From positions 1 to 9,272 of the forward strand of contig JAFKFE010000542.1 in assembly GCA_017308345.1 (NCBI GenBank): 9,272 nucleotides of DNA, given 5' to 3'. Source of the stretch: Alphaproteobacteria bacterium. Its GTDB lineage: Bacteria > Pseudomonadota > Alphaproteobacteria > Rhizobiales > Rhizobiaceae. The position numbers and the translations under genes are program-made. The notes under the pieces are model-generated. The model ran no database searches. It was not told the DNA's origin and worked only from the letters and a program-made list of their open reading frames with translations. This document shows, piece by piece, positions 1 through 7,763 of the stretch. Position 1 is the stretch's first letter. Every line of letters begins with the position of its first letter.

Positions 1-156
1 CGGCTTGGCCATGATCTCGACCGTGGGCCTCAGCGACGACAGCACTATCCAGATGCCGGGCAGGCAGATCAGCAGCATGGCGAGGAACAGGCCGACGCGA
101 TGCGCGACGGTCAGCGTGCGGCGGATCAGGCGGGCGGAAGCGTTCTCGTCCATCAT
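1..156 (-). CDS. CUT1 sugar ABC transporter, second permease (MalG/UgpE-like), N-terminal fragment
   Basis: These are the first 52 codons of an inner-membrane permease; the rest lies to the left of the window. The frame opens with two consecutive ATGs (156-154 and 153-151) and stays open to position 1. The N-terminus is a short charged tail, then one hydrophobic membrane segment (about residues 22-42), then the LRPTVEIMAKP stretch. That stretch is typical of the first periplasmic loop of MalG-type subunits, where S-L-[KR]-P-x-x-E is common. The first ATG shares one base with the TGA of the preceding permease gene (TGATG), so translation is probably coupled. Partnering with that permease in one importer is inferred from family and gene order. 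The sugar carried cannot be read from this fragment. Confidence 0.85.
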   Translation of the reverse strand, partial: MMDENASARLIRRTLTVAHRVGLFLAMLLICLPGIWIVLSSLRPTVEIMAKP

Positions 157-1052
157 CACCACTCCGCGCCGATCTGCGCGCGCGCCGCGGCGAGCTTGTT
201 GTAAAAATAGACGGTGAAGGCGATCGACAGCAGGATCGAGAAATAGGCCGTGGCGTTTGCCAGCCCCATGCGCGCGTCGCTGTAGGCGGTGCGCCCGATC
301 AGCGTCCACAACAGCTCGGTGCGGCCGGCCGGACCGCCATCGGTCATGATCTTGACGATGTCATAGGCGCGCGCGACGTCGAGCGAGCGGATCGTCATGG
401 CGATGTAGGCGAAGGGCATGACGAAGGGCCAGGTGACATAGCGGAAGGTCTGCCAGGGCGTGCAGCCGTCGACGCGGGCCGCCTCGATCGGCTCCTTCGG
501 CATGGCGAGCAGGCCGGCCAGGATCAGGATGGCGAAGATCGAGGTCGACGACCAGACTTCGGCAATGGTGATGGCGGTGAAGGCAAGGTGGCTTTCGATC
601 AGCCACGGTATGGCGTCCCGGGTGATGCCAAGCGACTGCAGCGCGTTGTTCACCAGGCCGATATTGTCGTTGAACATGAACTTGAACTGGAAGCCGACCA
701 GGATGGGCGAGAACATCATCGGGAACATCATCAGCGTGCGCAGGATGCGCTGGCCGCGCGTCGCCTTCTCGACCAGCATCGCCAGGCCGAGGCCGAGCAA
801 CATTTCGAGGTTGAGCGCGATGGTGAGCAGCAGAACGGTGCGGCCGAAGGCCCACCAGAAGTCCGGATTGCCCAGGATCGACATGTAGTTCCGGAAGCCG
901 ATCAGCACGAAGAAAGTCTCGGGCCGGGTCAGGCGGAAGGGCGTGAAACTGGAATAGAGCGACAGAAGCAGCGGCACGAGCACCACCGCCGCCAACACGA
1001 CGAAGGCGGGCAGCAGAAGGAGAACCGGCGCGGATGGCTTGAAGCCCTTCAT
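156..1052 (-). CDS. CUT1 sugar ABC transporter, first permease (MalF/UgpA-like)
   Basis: This 298-residue inner-membrane subunit is of usual length for the MalF/UgpA/LacF class without the extra MalF periplasmic loop. It has about six hydrophobic segments; the first is at residues 8-31. The cytoplasmic EAA loop, which docks on the ATPase, is at about residues 190-209, starting EAARVDG and ending WPFVMP, close to the family pattern EAA-x3-G-x9-I-x-LP. A DGGP motif near residue 238 is also typical of the class. I chose ATG 1052-1050 because hydrophobic membrane sequence begins right after it and an AGGG stands a few bases upstream. The same frame stays open further upstream but there reads low-complexity Arg/Ala-rich sequence antisense-like to the binding-protein gene. 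The gene lies between the binding-protein gene and a second permease. It is thus the membrane channel of a carbohydrate importer whose substrate is unknown. Confidence 0.92.
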   Translation of the reverse strand: MKGFKPSAPVLLLLPAFVVLAAVVLVPLLLSLYSSFTPFRLTRPETFFVLIGFRNYMSILGNPDFWWAFGRTVLLLTIALNLEMLLGLGLAMLVEKATRGQRILRTLMMFPMMFSPILVGFQFKFMFNDNIGLVNNALQSLGITRDAIPWLIESHLAFTAITIAEVWSSTSIFAILILAGLLAMPKEPIEAARVDGCTPWQTFRYVTWPFVMPFAYIAMTIRSLDVARAYDIVKIMTDGGPAGRTELLWTLIGRTAYSDARMGLANATAYFSILLSIAFTVYFYNKLAAARAQIGAEW

Positions 1053-1126
1053 CGGGACCCTGTGAGCAAAGTGAGATGATCCAGCCCCGGCCAGGCCGAG
1101 GTTGAGATTTGCACCGGCCCACGCGG

Positions 1127-1153
1127 CCGCCTCCCCGGTTGACAGGGAGGCGG
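1127..1153 (-). other. Stem-loop after the CUT1 binding-protein gene (mRNA stabiliser or attenuator)
   Basis: Bases 1127-1135 (ccgcctccc) and 1145-1153 (gggaggcgg) form a perfect 9-bp GC-rich stem with a 9-base loop. It starts about 18 bases beyond the TAA of the binding-protein gene, inside the 119-base gap before the permease gene. No run of T follows on the transcribed strand, so it does not look like a full intrinsic terminator. In binding-protein operons such hairpins commonly protect the upstream message or cut read-through, giving more binding protein than permease. That role is inferred here. Confidence 0.55.
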
Positions 1154-1171
1154 TTGCGAAGGCGCGGAAGC

Positions 1172-2488
1172 TTAGAGCTTGCCGGCGTCCTGCAGGATCT
1201 GCGTTGCCTTGGCGGCGGCGTCGTCGAGCGCCTGCTTGGACGTCTTGTCGCCGAGGATGGCGGCCTGCAGCTCGGGATAGACGGCGTTGGAAATCTCGAT
1301 CCATTCCGGCGTCTGCGGCACCGGGAAGGCGTTCTTGGCGGCTTCCTGGAAGGCCTGCAGCACTTCGGTCTTGTACGGATCGGACTTCGCCTGCTCGAGA
1401 TCCCATTCCCACACCTTGGTGCGGGTGGGCAGCGGGCCGGCCGCGGCCTCCAGCTTCTGGCTGTCCTCATTGGTCAGCCACCAGACGAGCGAGGCGGCGG
1501 CTTCCTTGTTGGCGCAGTTCTCGGTCACCGAGAAGCCGTGCGCGCCAGACCAGCCGGAGCGCTTGCCGGACGAGCCCTTGGGCTGAACCTTGACGCCGAC
1601 ATTGCCGGCGACCTTGGACGACTTGGGGTCGTTGAAGAAGCCGGCCCAGCCCGGCCAGTCGAGGTTGATCGCCACGGTGCCGGAGGCGAAGCCCTGGCCG
1701 AGATCGTCCCACAGATAATTGGTGGTGCCGGCCGGCACGGCCTTGGCCTTGTAGAGGTTGACGAACCAGTCGAGCGCCTTGACGCCCGCCTCGGAATTGA
1801 AGGCCGGCTTGCCGTCCTTGTCGAGATATTCGCCGCCGTCGGCGATCACCATCTCGTAGAAGCGGCCGTTGATCGCCTCTTCCTTGCCGGCATATTGGGT
1901 GCCGTAGAAGTCAGGCGGGCTGGCGAAGAATTCGGCCTGCTGGGCCATCTCGTCGAACGTGTCCGGCGGGGCGAGCTCCTCGCCGTATTTGTCCTTGTAG
2001 GCCTTCTTCTTGGCTTCGTCCTGATAGAGGCTCTTCTGGTAGTAGAGCGCCGAGACGTCGAACTGGGCGCGCGGCAGCATGACCAGTTTGCCGTCCAGCG
2101 TGCCGGCGGCGATGTTGGCCGGTACGAAGGCGTCGATCTCCTCCTTCGGCAGCAGCTTGGCAAGATCGGTGTAGATGCCAGGATATTGCGGCGCGAACGA
2201 GGTGTGGTTGGAGCCGACGCACCAGGTGATCGAGTTGGAGGCGATGTCCGACTTGATCTCCTTGTCGAGGTCGAAGTGGTTCTTCTTCGACAGGATGTTG
2301 ACCTTGGCGCCGGTCAGCTTCTCCCACTCGGGAATGCGCTCGTAGAGTTTCTCGTATTGCTGGCCGCCGATCAGCTTGGCGTCGATCGTCACGCCCGGAA
2401 ACTTGCCGGGCAGATCGGCCGAAAACGCCGTGCCGCTCAGCAGCAGGCCGGCCAGGCCCGTGGAAATGCCTAGAAGCAGTCTCGTCAT
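1172..2488 (-). CDS. CUT1 sugar ABC transporter, periplasmic solute-binding protein (family 1)
   Basis: This 438-residue secreted protein captures the sugar in the periplasm and delivers it to the permease pair encoded downstream. A Sec signal peptide is clear: Arg at residue 3, a Leu/Gly-rich hydrophobic core (4-19) and an AFS-AD cleavage site after residue 23. There is no lipobox Cys. The mature part has features of the extracellular solute-binding protein family 1 (MalE/UgpB-like): a PEWEKLTGAKV-type early segment, a central DGKLVMLPRAQFDVSALYY region, and a late GAHGFSVTENCANKEAA stretch followed by tryptophan-rich VWWLTNED. Length fits the family. The ATG is supported by a strong GGGAGGAGA ribosome site (2499-2491). 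The gene is first in its operon and divergent from the IclR gene, which suggests control by that regulator. Which sugar it binds cannot be told from sequence; oligosaccharides, sugar acids and polyols are all possible in this family. Confidence 0.93.
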   Translation of the reverse strand: MTRLLLGISTGLAGLLLSGTAFSADLPGKFPGVTIDAKLIGGQQYEKLYERIPEWEKLTGAKVNILSKKNHFDLDKEIKSDIASNSITWCVGSNHTSFAPQYPGIYTDLAKLLPKEEIDAFVPANIAAGTLDGKLVMLPRAQFDVSALYYQKSLYQDEAKKKAYKDKYGEELAPPDTFDEMAQQAEFFASPPDFYGTQYAGKEEAINGRFYEMVIADGGEYLDKDGKPAFNSEAGVKALDWFVNLYKAKAVPAGTTNYLWDDLGQGFASGTVAINLDWPGWAGFFNDPKSSKVAGNVGVKVQPKGSSGKRSGWSGAHGFSVTENCANKEAAASLVWWLTNEDSQKLEAAAGPLPTRTKVWEWDLEQAKSDPYKTEVLQAFQEAAKNAFPVPQTPEWIEISNAVYPELQAAILGDKTSKQALDDAAAKATQILQDAGKL

Positions 2489-2546
2489 GTTCTCCTCCCA
2501 ACGGCTCGCGGCGACAGCCGGCCGGATGCGCAGCCGATCGCTTGAG

Positions 2547-2561
2547 CTTCATTCATATGCA
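2547..2561. promoter_or_regulatory. Candidate IclR box overlapping the importer promoter
   Basis: The stretch cttcattcatatgca matches the start and end of the box at 2613-2629: both begin cttcat and end atatgca, differing by a two-base length change in between. It overlaps the predicted -10 of the importer promoter, where a bound regulator would act directly. Assigning it to the adjacent IclR protein is inference from the repeat and from the divergent gene arrangement. Confidence 0.4.
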
Positions 2562-2586
2562 AATAGCATTTTCATTCCCGGGTCAA
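2558..2586 (-). promoter_or_regulatory. Candidate sigma-70-type promoter of the CUT1 importer operon
   Basis: Read on the minus strand, CTTGACC contains a good -35 hexamer TTGACC at 2586-2581. Seventeen bases on is TTTGCA (2563-2558), or with a 15-base gap TATTTG (2565-2560), either of which could serve as a weak -10. CTTGAC is a common -35 form in alphaproteobacteria. The position, about 70-95 bases before the importer start codon, is sensible. The weak -10 would fit a promoter needing, or blocked by, a regulator. This is a by-eye assignment. Confidence 0.4.
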
Positions 2587-2612
2587 GTCGATTGTGCTTC
2601 CAGCGGCGCGAA

Positions 2613-2629
2613 CTTCATGCATATATGCA
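2613..2629. promoter_or_regulatory. Candidate IclR operator with perfect 12-bp palindrome
   Basis: The core tgcatatatgca (2618-2629) is a perfect 12-base palindrome, preceded by cttcat. It is AT-rich in otherwise GC-rich DNA and ends 24 bases before the GTG of the IclR gene. IclR-family proteins bind short palindromes, usually near their own promoters, so autoregulation is a reasonable guess. A second copy of the atatgca half lies 68 bases to the left at the importer promoter. Confidence 0.5.
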
Positions 2630-2653
2630 GGCGGAAATTCACTGGAGGGGCTG

Positions 2654-3442
2654 GTGGCAGAGGAAGAAGATGGTGACCGCTACCGCGCGCCGGCGCTCGA
2701 CAAGGGCCTGGACATCCTCGAGCTGCTGTCGAGCGTGGACGGCGGACTGACCCAGGCGGAAATCGCCAAGCGGCTCGACCGCAGTCCGAACGAGTTCTAC
2801 CGCATGCTCGACCGCCTGGTGCGGCGCTGCTATGTCACCAAGATCGACGGTGACCGCTATTCGCTGACGCTCAAGCTTTTCGGCCTCGCGCAACTGCACG
2901 CGCCGGTGCGGCGGCTGGTGTCCTACGCGACGCCGATCATGCGCGAACTGGCCGAAACCTCATGGCAGGCCAACCAGTTGGTGGTGTTCGACCGCGGCGC
3001 CGCCGTGGTCATCGCCCAGCAGGAGGCGCCGCGCTACTGGGGCATCTCGATCCGCGTCGGTTCGCATATCAGCCTGTTCGACACCGGCTCCGGCCATGTG
3101 CTGCTGGCCTTCCGCTCGCCGGAAGAGCGCAAGATGATGATCGCCGAGCATCTGCAGAGCACGGAACAGCTCGCCCTGACGCCGGAATTCTTCGCCCGCC
3201 TCGACCAGGTGCGCGACCGCGGCTACGAGATGATGGCGTCGCTGCAGACCGCCGGCGTCTACAATCTATCGACGCCGGTGCTCGGTCCCGATGGCAGGGC
3301 CATCGCGGCGCTGACCATTCCCTACATCACCCTCGTCAACGCGCCCGCCGCGCCGGACATCACGCAGACGATCCGGCATCTGCAAGACGCCGCCGCGAGG
3401 CTCTCTCAGCTCGCCGGGTCCGACGTGACGCAATCGTCGTAA
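2654..3442 (+). CDS. IclR-family transcriptional regulator
   Basis: This 262-residue DNA-binding regulator has the standard two-part IclR layout. Residues about 12-75 form the winged helix-turn-helix, starting with the APALDKGLDILELL helix seen in most members. A recognition helix follows around 44-57, containing the SPNEFYRMLDRL segment (usually S-x-S-T-x-x-R-L-L). Residues about 85-255 are the effector-binding domain, including the GSHISLFDTGSGHVLLAF stretch (family pattern G-x-x-x-P-L-x-x-T-A-x-G-x-A-x-L-A) and the GVYNLSTPVLGPDGRAIAALTI core. I chose the GTG at 2654 because GGAGGGG (2644-2650) stands just before it and the resulting N-terminus fits the family. An upstream GTG at 2594 would add 20 residues encoded across the palindrome and lacks family character. 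The gene is divergent from the importer and upstream of the lactonase gene on the same strand, so both are likely targets. The effector is unknown. Confidence 0.93.
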   Translation: MAEEEDGDRYRAPALDKGLDILELLSSVDGGLTQAEIAKRLDRSPNEFYRMLDRLVRRCYVTKIDGDRYSLTLKLFGLAQLHAPVRRLVSYATPIMRELAETSWQANQLVVFDRGAAVVIAQQEAPRYWGISIRVGSHISLFDTGSGHVLLAFRSPEERKMMIAEHLQSTEQLALTPEFFARLDQVRDRGYEMMASLQTAGVYNLSTPVLGPDGRAIAALTIPYITLVNAPAAPDITQTIRHLQDAAARLSQLAGSDVTQSS

Positions 3443-3506
3443 TTTCTTATTTGAATAATGGATTTTTCGGCGAGATAGTGCCGCGGTCCAGGGAGGGTCC
3501 GCCGTC

Positions 3507-4346
3507 ATGATCATCGACACGCATCTGCACCTCATCGACCGGGGCGCGCTTCGCTATCCGTGGCTGGCCGGCGTGCCGGCGCTGAACCGCGACTTTTCCT
3601 ACCAGGAATATGCCACCGACGCGTTGCGTTCCGGCATTGAGGCCGTGCTGCATATGGAGGTCGATGTCGATCCCGTCGACATCGCCGCCGAGACCGCTTA
3701 TGTGAAGTCGCTCGCCGGCCGGCCCGGCAGCATGCTGCGCGGAGCGATCGCCTCCTGTCGGCCCGAGGAGGCCGGTTTCGAGGCCTATCTGGAAACGGTC
3801 AGGGCCGAGCCGTTCGTCAAGGGTTTCCGCCGCGTGCTGCATGTCGTTCCCGACGATCTCTCGGAAGGCGCGCTGTTTCGCCAGAACATCAAACGACTCG
3901 CCGGCACGGGGCTGACCTTCGATCTGGTGGTATTGCCGCATCAGATTCCGAAGGCGATGGCGCTGGCCGATCTCGCGCCCGACGTCCAGTTCGTCCTCGA
4001 CCATTGCGGCGTGCCCGACATCAAGGGCAATGCGGACCATCCGTGGCGCGAGCATATGGAAGCGATCGCGGAGCGGCCGAATGTCGTTGCCAAGATCTCC
4101 GGCGTGGTCGCCTATGCCGATCCGGCGACCTGGACGGTCGATACGCTCCGGCCCTATGTCGAGCACACGATCAAATCCTTCGGTTGGGACCGGGTGATCT
4201 GGGGCAGCGACTGGCCGGTCTGCACGCTGGGCGGCGGGCTGACGACCTGGATTGCCGCCACGCACGCGCTGCTTGCCGGCGCGAGCGAGTCGGAGCGGGC
4301 GCGCCTGCTTTCGGGCAATGCGCGCCGGCTGTGGCGGCTTGGCTAG
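3507..4346 (+). CDS. Amidohydrolase family 2 protein, probable sugar-acid lactonase (COG3618)
   Basis: This 279-residue cytoplasmic enzyme has the metal-dependent (beta/alpha)8-barrel fold of amidohydrolase family 2. It matches the COG3618 group, which includes L-fucono-, L-rhamnono- and related aldonolactonases as well as 2-pyrone-4,6-dicarboxylate hydrolase. Visible active-site elements are the THLH motif at the first strand (His6, His8), Glu51, a K-G-x-R-R-V-L-H segment (Arg108, His112), His145 in VVLPH, His166 in VLDHCG, and Asp235 in WGSDWPV. Length and motif order fit the family. The start has GGGAGGG (3491-3497) nine bases upstream. It lies 64 bases after the IclR gene, so the two may share a transcript. 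I infer that it opens a lactone formed on oxidation of the sugar brought in by a neighbouring importer. Substrates within this group cannot be told apart by eye. Confidence 0.85.
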   Translation: MIIDTHLHLIDRGALRYPWLAGVPALNRDFSYQEYATDALRSGIEAVLHMEVDVDPVDIAAETAYVKSLAGRPGSMLRGAIASCRPEEAGFEAYLETVRAEPFVKGFRRVLHVVPDDLSEGALFRQNIKRLAGTGLTFDLVVLPHQIPKAMALADLAPDVQFVLDHCGVPDIKGNADHPWREHMEAIAERPNVVAKISGVVAYADPATWTVDTLRPYVEHTIKSFGWDRVIWGSDWPVCTLGGGLTTWIAATHALLAGASESERARLLSGNARRLWRLG

Positions 4347-4371
4347 GCCAAAAAAGGAGCTCGCCTGCAAA

Positions 4372-4805
4372 CTAGTCGCTGTCAGCGAGCATTTGCGCCG
4401 GCACTCCGAGCTCCGGCCCGGCGTCCGCGAGCCGCTGATCAAGCGTATGTATCGTGGCGCCATGCTCCGATGCGATGGCGAGATGCAGCGCGTCCCCTGC
4501 TCGAAGCCCAAGATCGTGCCGATCGGCAAACCTCGCTGCCGCCCGGAACTGCCCGCCCGTCACGCCCAGGACGGTAAAGCTCTCCGCGACAAGCCTGTTA
4601 AACATGGCAAGCGCGGCGGCGCGCTGTTCCAGACTGATTTGTCCTGTGCGTAGCTTGATCGCCATGGCGGACGACATCTCGGTGACGGTCCAGTCGCTGA
4701 TGAGAAGCCGCGCCGGCTCCTGTTCCGTCAGCCAAGCCTGCACACGCGGCGTCATCGCTTCGTTCGAGAGCGCCGCGACGATCAGCGACGTGTCGAGATA
4801 GAGCA

Positions 4806-4806
<1 letters not shown>
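4372..4806 (-). CDS. vapC: VapC-like PIN-domain ribonuclease toxin
   Basis: This 144-residue PIN-domain protein is of usual size for type II toxins that cleave RNA when freed from their antitoxin. The conserved acidic residues of the magnesium site are in the expected places: Asp5 in LYLDTS, Glu43 in WTVTEMSSA, Asp105 in RAGDALHLA, and Asp123 in IHTLDQRL. With all four kept, the nuclease is probably active. Its ATG shares one base with the TGA of the antitoxin gene (TGATG), the usual coupling in these pairs. It ends 25 bases from the end of the convergent lactonase gene. The RNA target cannot be predicted. A DNA-maintenance or stress role is only a family-level guess. Confidence 0.9.
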
Positions 4807-6075
<1,269 letters not shown>

Positions 6076-6079
6076 CCGG

Positions 6080-7021
6080 TCAGCCTTTCCGCCTCGACAG
6101 CCGTTCCTGAACCGCCGTCAGCACCACGGCGATAACGAGGATCAGGCCATAGGCGATCTGCAGCACATAGGTGGAGACGTTGAAGGTGGTGAGCAGGCTC
6201 TGCAGCAGGAAGATGTCGATGGCGCCGATCGCGGCGCCCCCGGGTCCGCCGCGCCCGCCGGCGAGGCTGACGCCGCCGAGCGCCACGGCGGCAATCGCAA
6301 TCAGCGTGTAGGTCGGGCCGATATTGGGGTCGGCCGAGCCGATCAGCGAGGTGAGCATCAGCCCGGCCGCGGCGGCGAAGATTCCGGTCAGGACATAGGC
6401 GATGAGCCGCACCCTGGTCACCGGCACGCCGGCCGTGTAGGCGGCGCGGTCGTCGCTGCCCACGGCCATCAGCAGGTCGTAATAGGGCGTGCGGCGTATG
6501 AGCAGCCAGCACAGGCCGATCAGGGCCAGCGGCAGGATCGAGAGCGGCCCTGCCATGGCCTTCAGCCAGTCCGGCGCGGGGCCGATCGGCGCCGGCAGGA
6601 TGGTGAGCGTGATGCCGGTCAGGATCAGATAGGTGCCGAGCGTTGCCACGATCGGCTGAATGCGGACGATGGTGGCGAGCACGCCGTTGGCGGCGCCGAC
6701 CGCCGCCCCAACCAGCAACGCCGCCGGAACGACGACCAGCGGCGACGAGATGCCGAGATTGAGGAACAGGACCTGGATGACCAGGGCGTTGACGAAGCCC
6801 ATCAGCGGACCGACGGAAATGTCGATGCCGCCCCGCCCGGCCAGGATGACCGGGGCGGAGGCGACGGCCGCGCCGATCAGTGGTGCCGCCAGCCCGAGCA
6901 GCGTGCCCCAGGACGAAGGCTGAAAGCGCGCCGGATTGAGCGCGACGTTGAGCACGAGCAGGACGATGAGCATGACCACTGCGAAGCCGACGCCACGGAG
7001 CTTGCGAAGAACCGGGCTCAT
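6080..7021 (-). CDS. CUT2 ABC transporter permease (RbsC-like), first of two
   Basis: This 313-residue permease of the RbsC/MglC family has GGIDISVG at residues 64-71, an ANGVLATIVRIQPIVATLGT stretch (111-130), RRTPYYDLLMAVGSD (176-190), and the well-kept GVPVTRVRLIAYVLTG (198-213) likely to contact the ATPase. VALGGVSLAGGRG follows at 246-258. I chose ATG 7021-7019 rather than a start about 100 bases upstream, because it overlaps the stop of the ATPase C-half by four bases (ATGA) and the protein then begins with a short basic tail before the first membrane helix. No strong ribosome site is present, consistent with translational coupling. It probably pairs with the second permease as a heterodimer, as in LsrC/LsrD-type systems. 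Confidence 0.92.
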   Translation of the reverse strand: MSPVLRKLRGVGFAVVMLIVLLVLNVALNPARFQPSSWGTLLGLAAPLIGAAVASAPVILAGRGGIDISVGPLMGFVNALVIQVLFLNLGISSPLVVVPAALLVGAAVGAANGVLATIVRIQPIVATLGTYLILTGITLTILPAPIGPAPDWLKAMAGPLSILPLALIGLCWLLIRRTPYYDLLMAVGSDDRAAYTAGVPVTRVRLIAYVLTGIFAAAAGLMLTSLIGSADPNIGPTYTLIAIAAVALGGVSLAGGRGGPGGAAIGAIDIFLLQSLLTTFNVSTYVLQIAYGLILVIAVVLTAVQERLSRRKG

Positions 7022-7755
7022 GCGGCGCGTCCGAACATGGCGGCGATCACCGCGTCGGTGGTCATCCCGGCACCCGAGAACTCGGCCGAGACGCGCTGCT
7101 CGCGGAACACCAGGACGCGGTGGCACAGAAGCAGTATCTCCTCGATCTCGCTGGACAGGATCACCAGCGCCATGCCCTCGGCGGCGAGGCCGCGGAAGAC
7201 ATCGTAGAGAACGTGCCGGGTTGCCACGTCGACGCCGCGCGTCGGATCGTTGAGCAAAAGGAAGCTGGGCTCCAGCGCAAGGGCGCGGGCGAGCAGCACC
7301 TTCTGCTGGTTGCCGCCGGACAGGGTTGTTATGGCCGCATCGGGTCGCGGCGCGACGATGCTGAGCCTTTGCCTGTAAGTCTCGTAGCGACGCCGCCGCG
7401 CCGCGAAGCTCAAGAAGCCGAAACGGCGATCGTTCGACACGGTGGAGATCGCGAAATTGTCGAGCACCGACTGGGTCGGGAAAATGCCGGTCGAGCGGCG
7501 GTCGCGCGGCAGATAGGCAATGCCGCCGGCGACGGCCTTGCGGAAGCTGGTGATCGATCCAGCCTTGCCGTCGACGGCGATCTCGCCCGCAACCGGGCGT
7601 TCAAGTCCCGCCAATGCGCGCAGGAAGCGCTCCTGGCCATGGCCGTCCAGCCCGGCAAGGCCGACGATCTCGCCCGGCGCGATGGTCTGGCTGATCGGGT
7701 CGACGCCGGGGGCGATGACAAGCTCCCGCACATGAAGGGCCTTTGCGTCAGCCAT
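7018..7755 (-). CDS. CUT2 ABC transporter ATPase, C-terminal-half protein (RbsA C-domain-like)
   Basis: This 245-residue protein corresponds to the second nucleotide-binding domain of fused RbsA/MglA ATPases. The P-loop position reads GLDGHGQE (35-42) with no GKS/T, as is usual for this half. The signature LSGGNQQKV (145-153) is intact. The Walker B region reads LLLNDPTRGVD (166-176): the usual Asp-Glu pair is Asn169-Asp170. Ser201-Ser202-Glu203 stands where other ATPases have the switch His. The protein can thus complete the ATP site of its partner but should not hydrolyse ATP itself. It has its own start, ATG 7755-7753, with GGAG (7766-7763) seven bases upstream, and overlaps the N-half gene by 8 bases in a different frame. 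The gene feeds directly into the permease genes by a 4-base overlap. Confidence 0.92.
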   Translation of the reverse strand: MADAKALHVRELVIAPGVDPISQTIAPGEIVGLAGLDGHGQERFLRALAGLERPVAGEIAVDGKAGSITSFRKAVAGGIAYLPRDRRSTGIFPTQSVLDNFAISTVSNDRRFGFLSFAARRRRYETYRQRLSIVAPRPDAAITTLSGGNQQKVLLARALALEPSFLLLNDPTRGVDVATRHVLYDVFRGLAAEGMALVILSSEIEEILLLCHRVLVFREQRVSAEFSGAGMTTDAVIAAMFGRAA

Positions 7756-7763
7756 GCGTCAGC
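7744..7763. repeat. Tandem 9-bp direct repeat at the junction of the two ATPase half-genes
   Basis: The 9-mer tgcgtcagc occurs at 7744-7752 and again at 7755-7763, an 11-bp period with a 2-base spacer. On the coding strand the spacer and repeat edge make the ATG of the C-half gene, and the copy beyond it holds the TGA of the N-half gene. Removing one 11-bp unit would delete that ATG and put the TGA out of the N-half frame, so the repeat creates the present split. Removing it alone would not fuse the two frames. Confidence 0.85.

Noticed and set aside
1109..2473. Long open frame (454 codons) on the plus strand, antisense to the CUT1 binding-protein gene
   Set aside because: The translation is rich in Arg, Gly, Leu, Val and Ala with no recognisable domain. 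It mirrors the codon pattern of the well-supported gene on the other strand, a common effect in GC-rich DNA.
2594..2653. Earlier GTG start for the IclR gene at 2594
   Set aside because: It would add 20 residues without family likeness, translated through the palindrome. The GTG at 2654 has a strong GGAGGGG site.
4339..4351. Short hairpin ttggc-tag-gccaa around the lactonase stop codon
   Set aside because: There are only five base pairs with a three-base loop. The run of A after it is on the wrong strand to act as a terminator for the lactonase, and it precedes no gene end usefully on the other strand.
3447..4529. Minus-strand open frame of 360 codons across the lactonase gene
   Set aside because: It lies opposite a gene with complete active-site motifs and shows no domain of its own.
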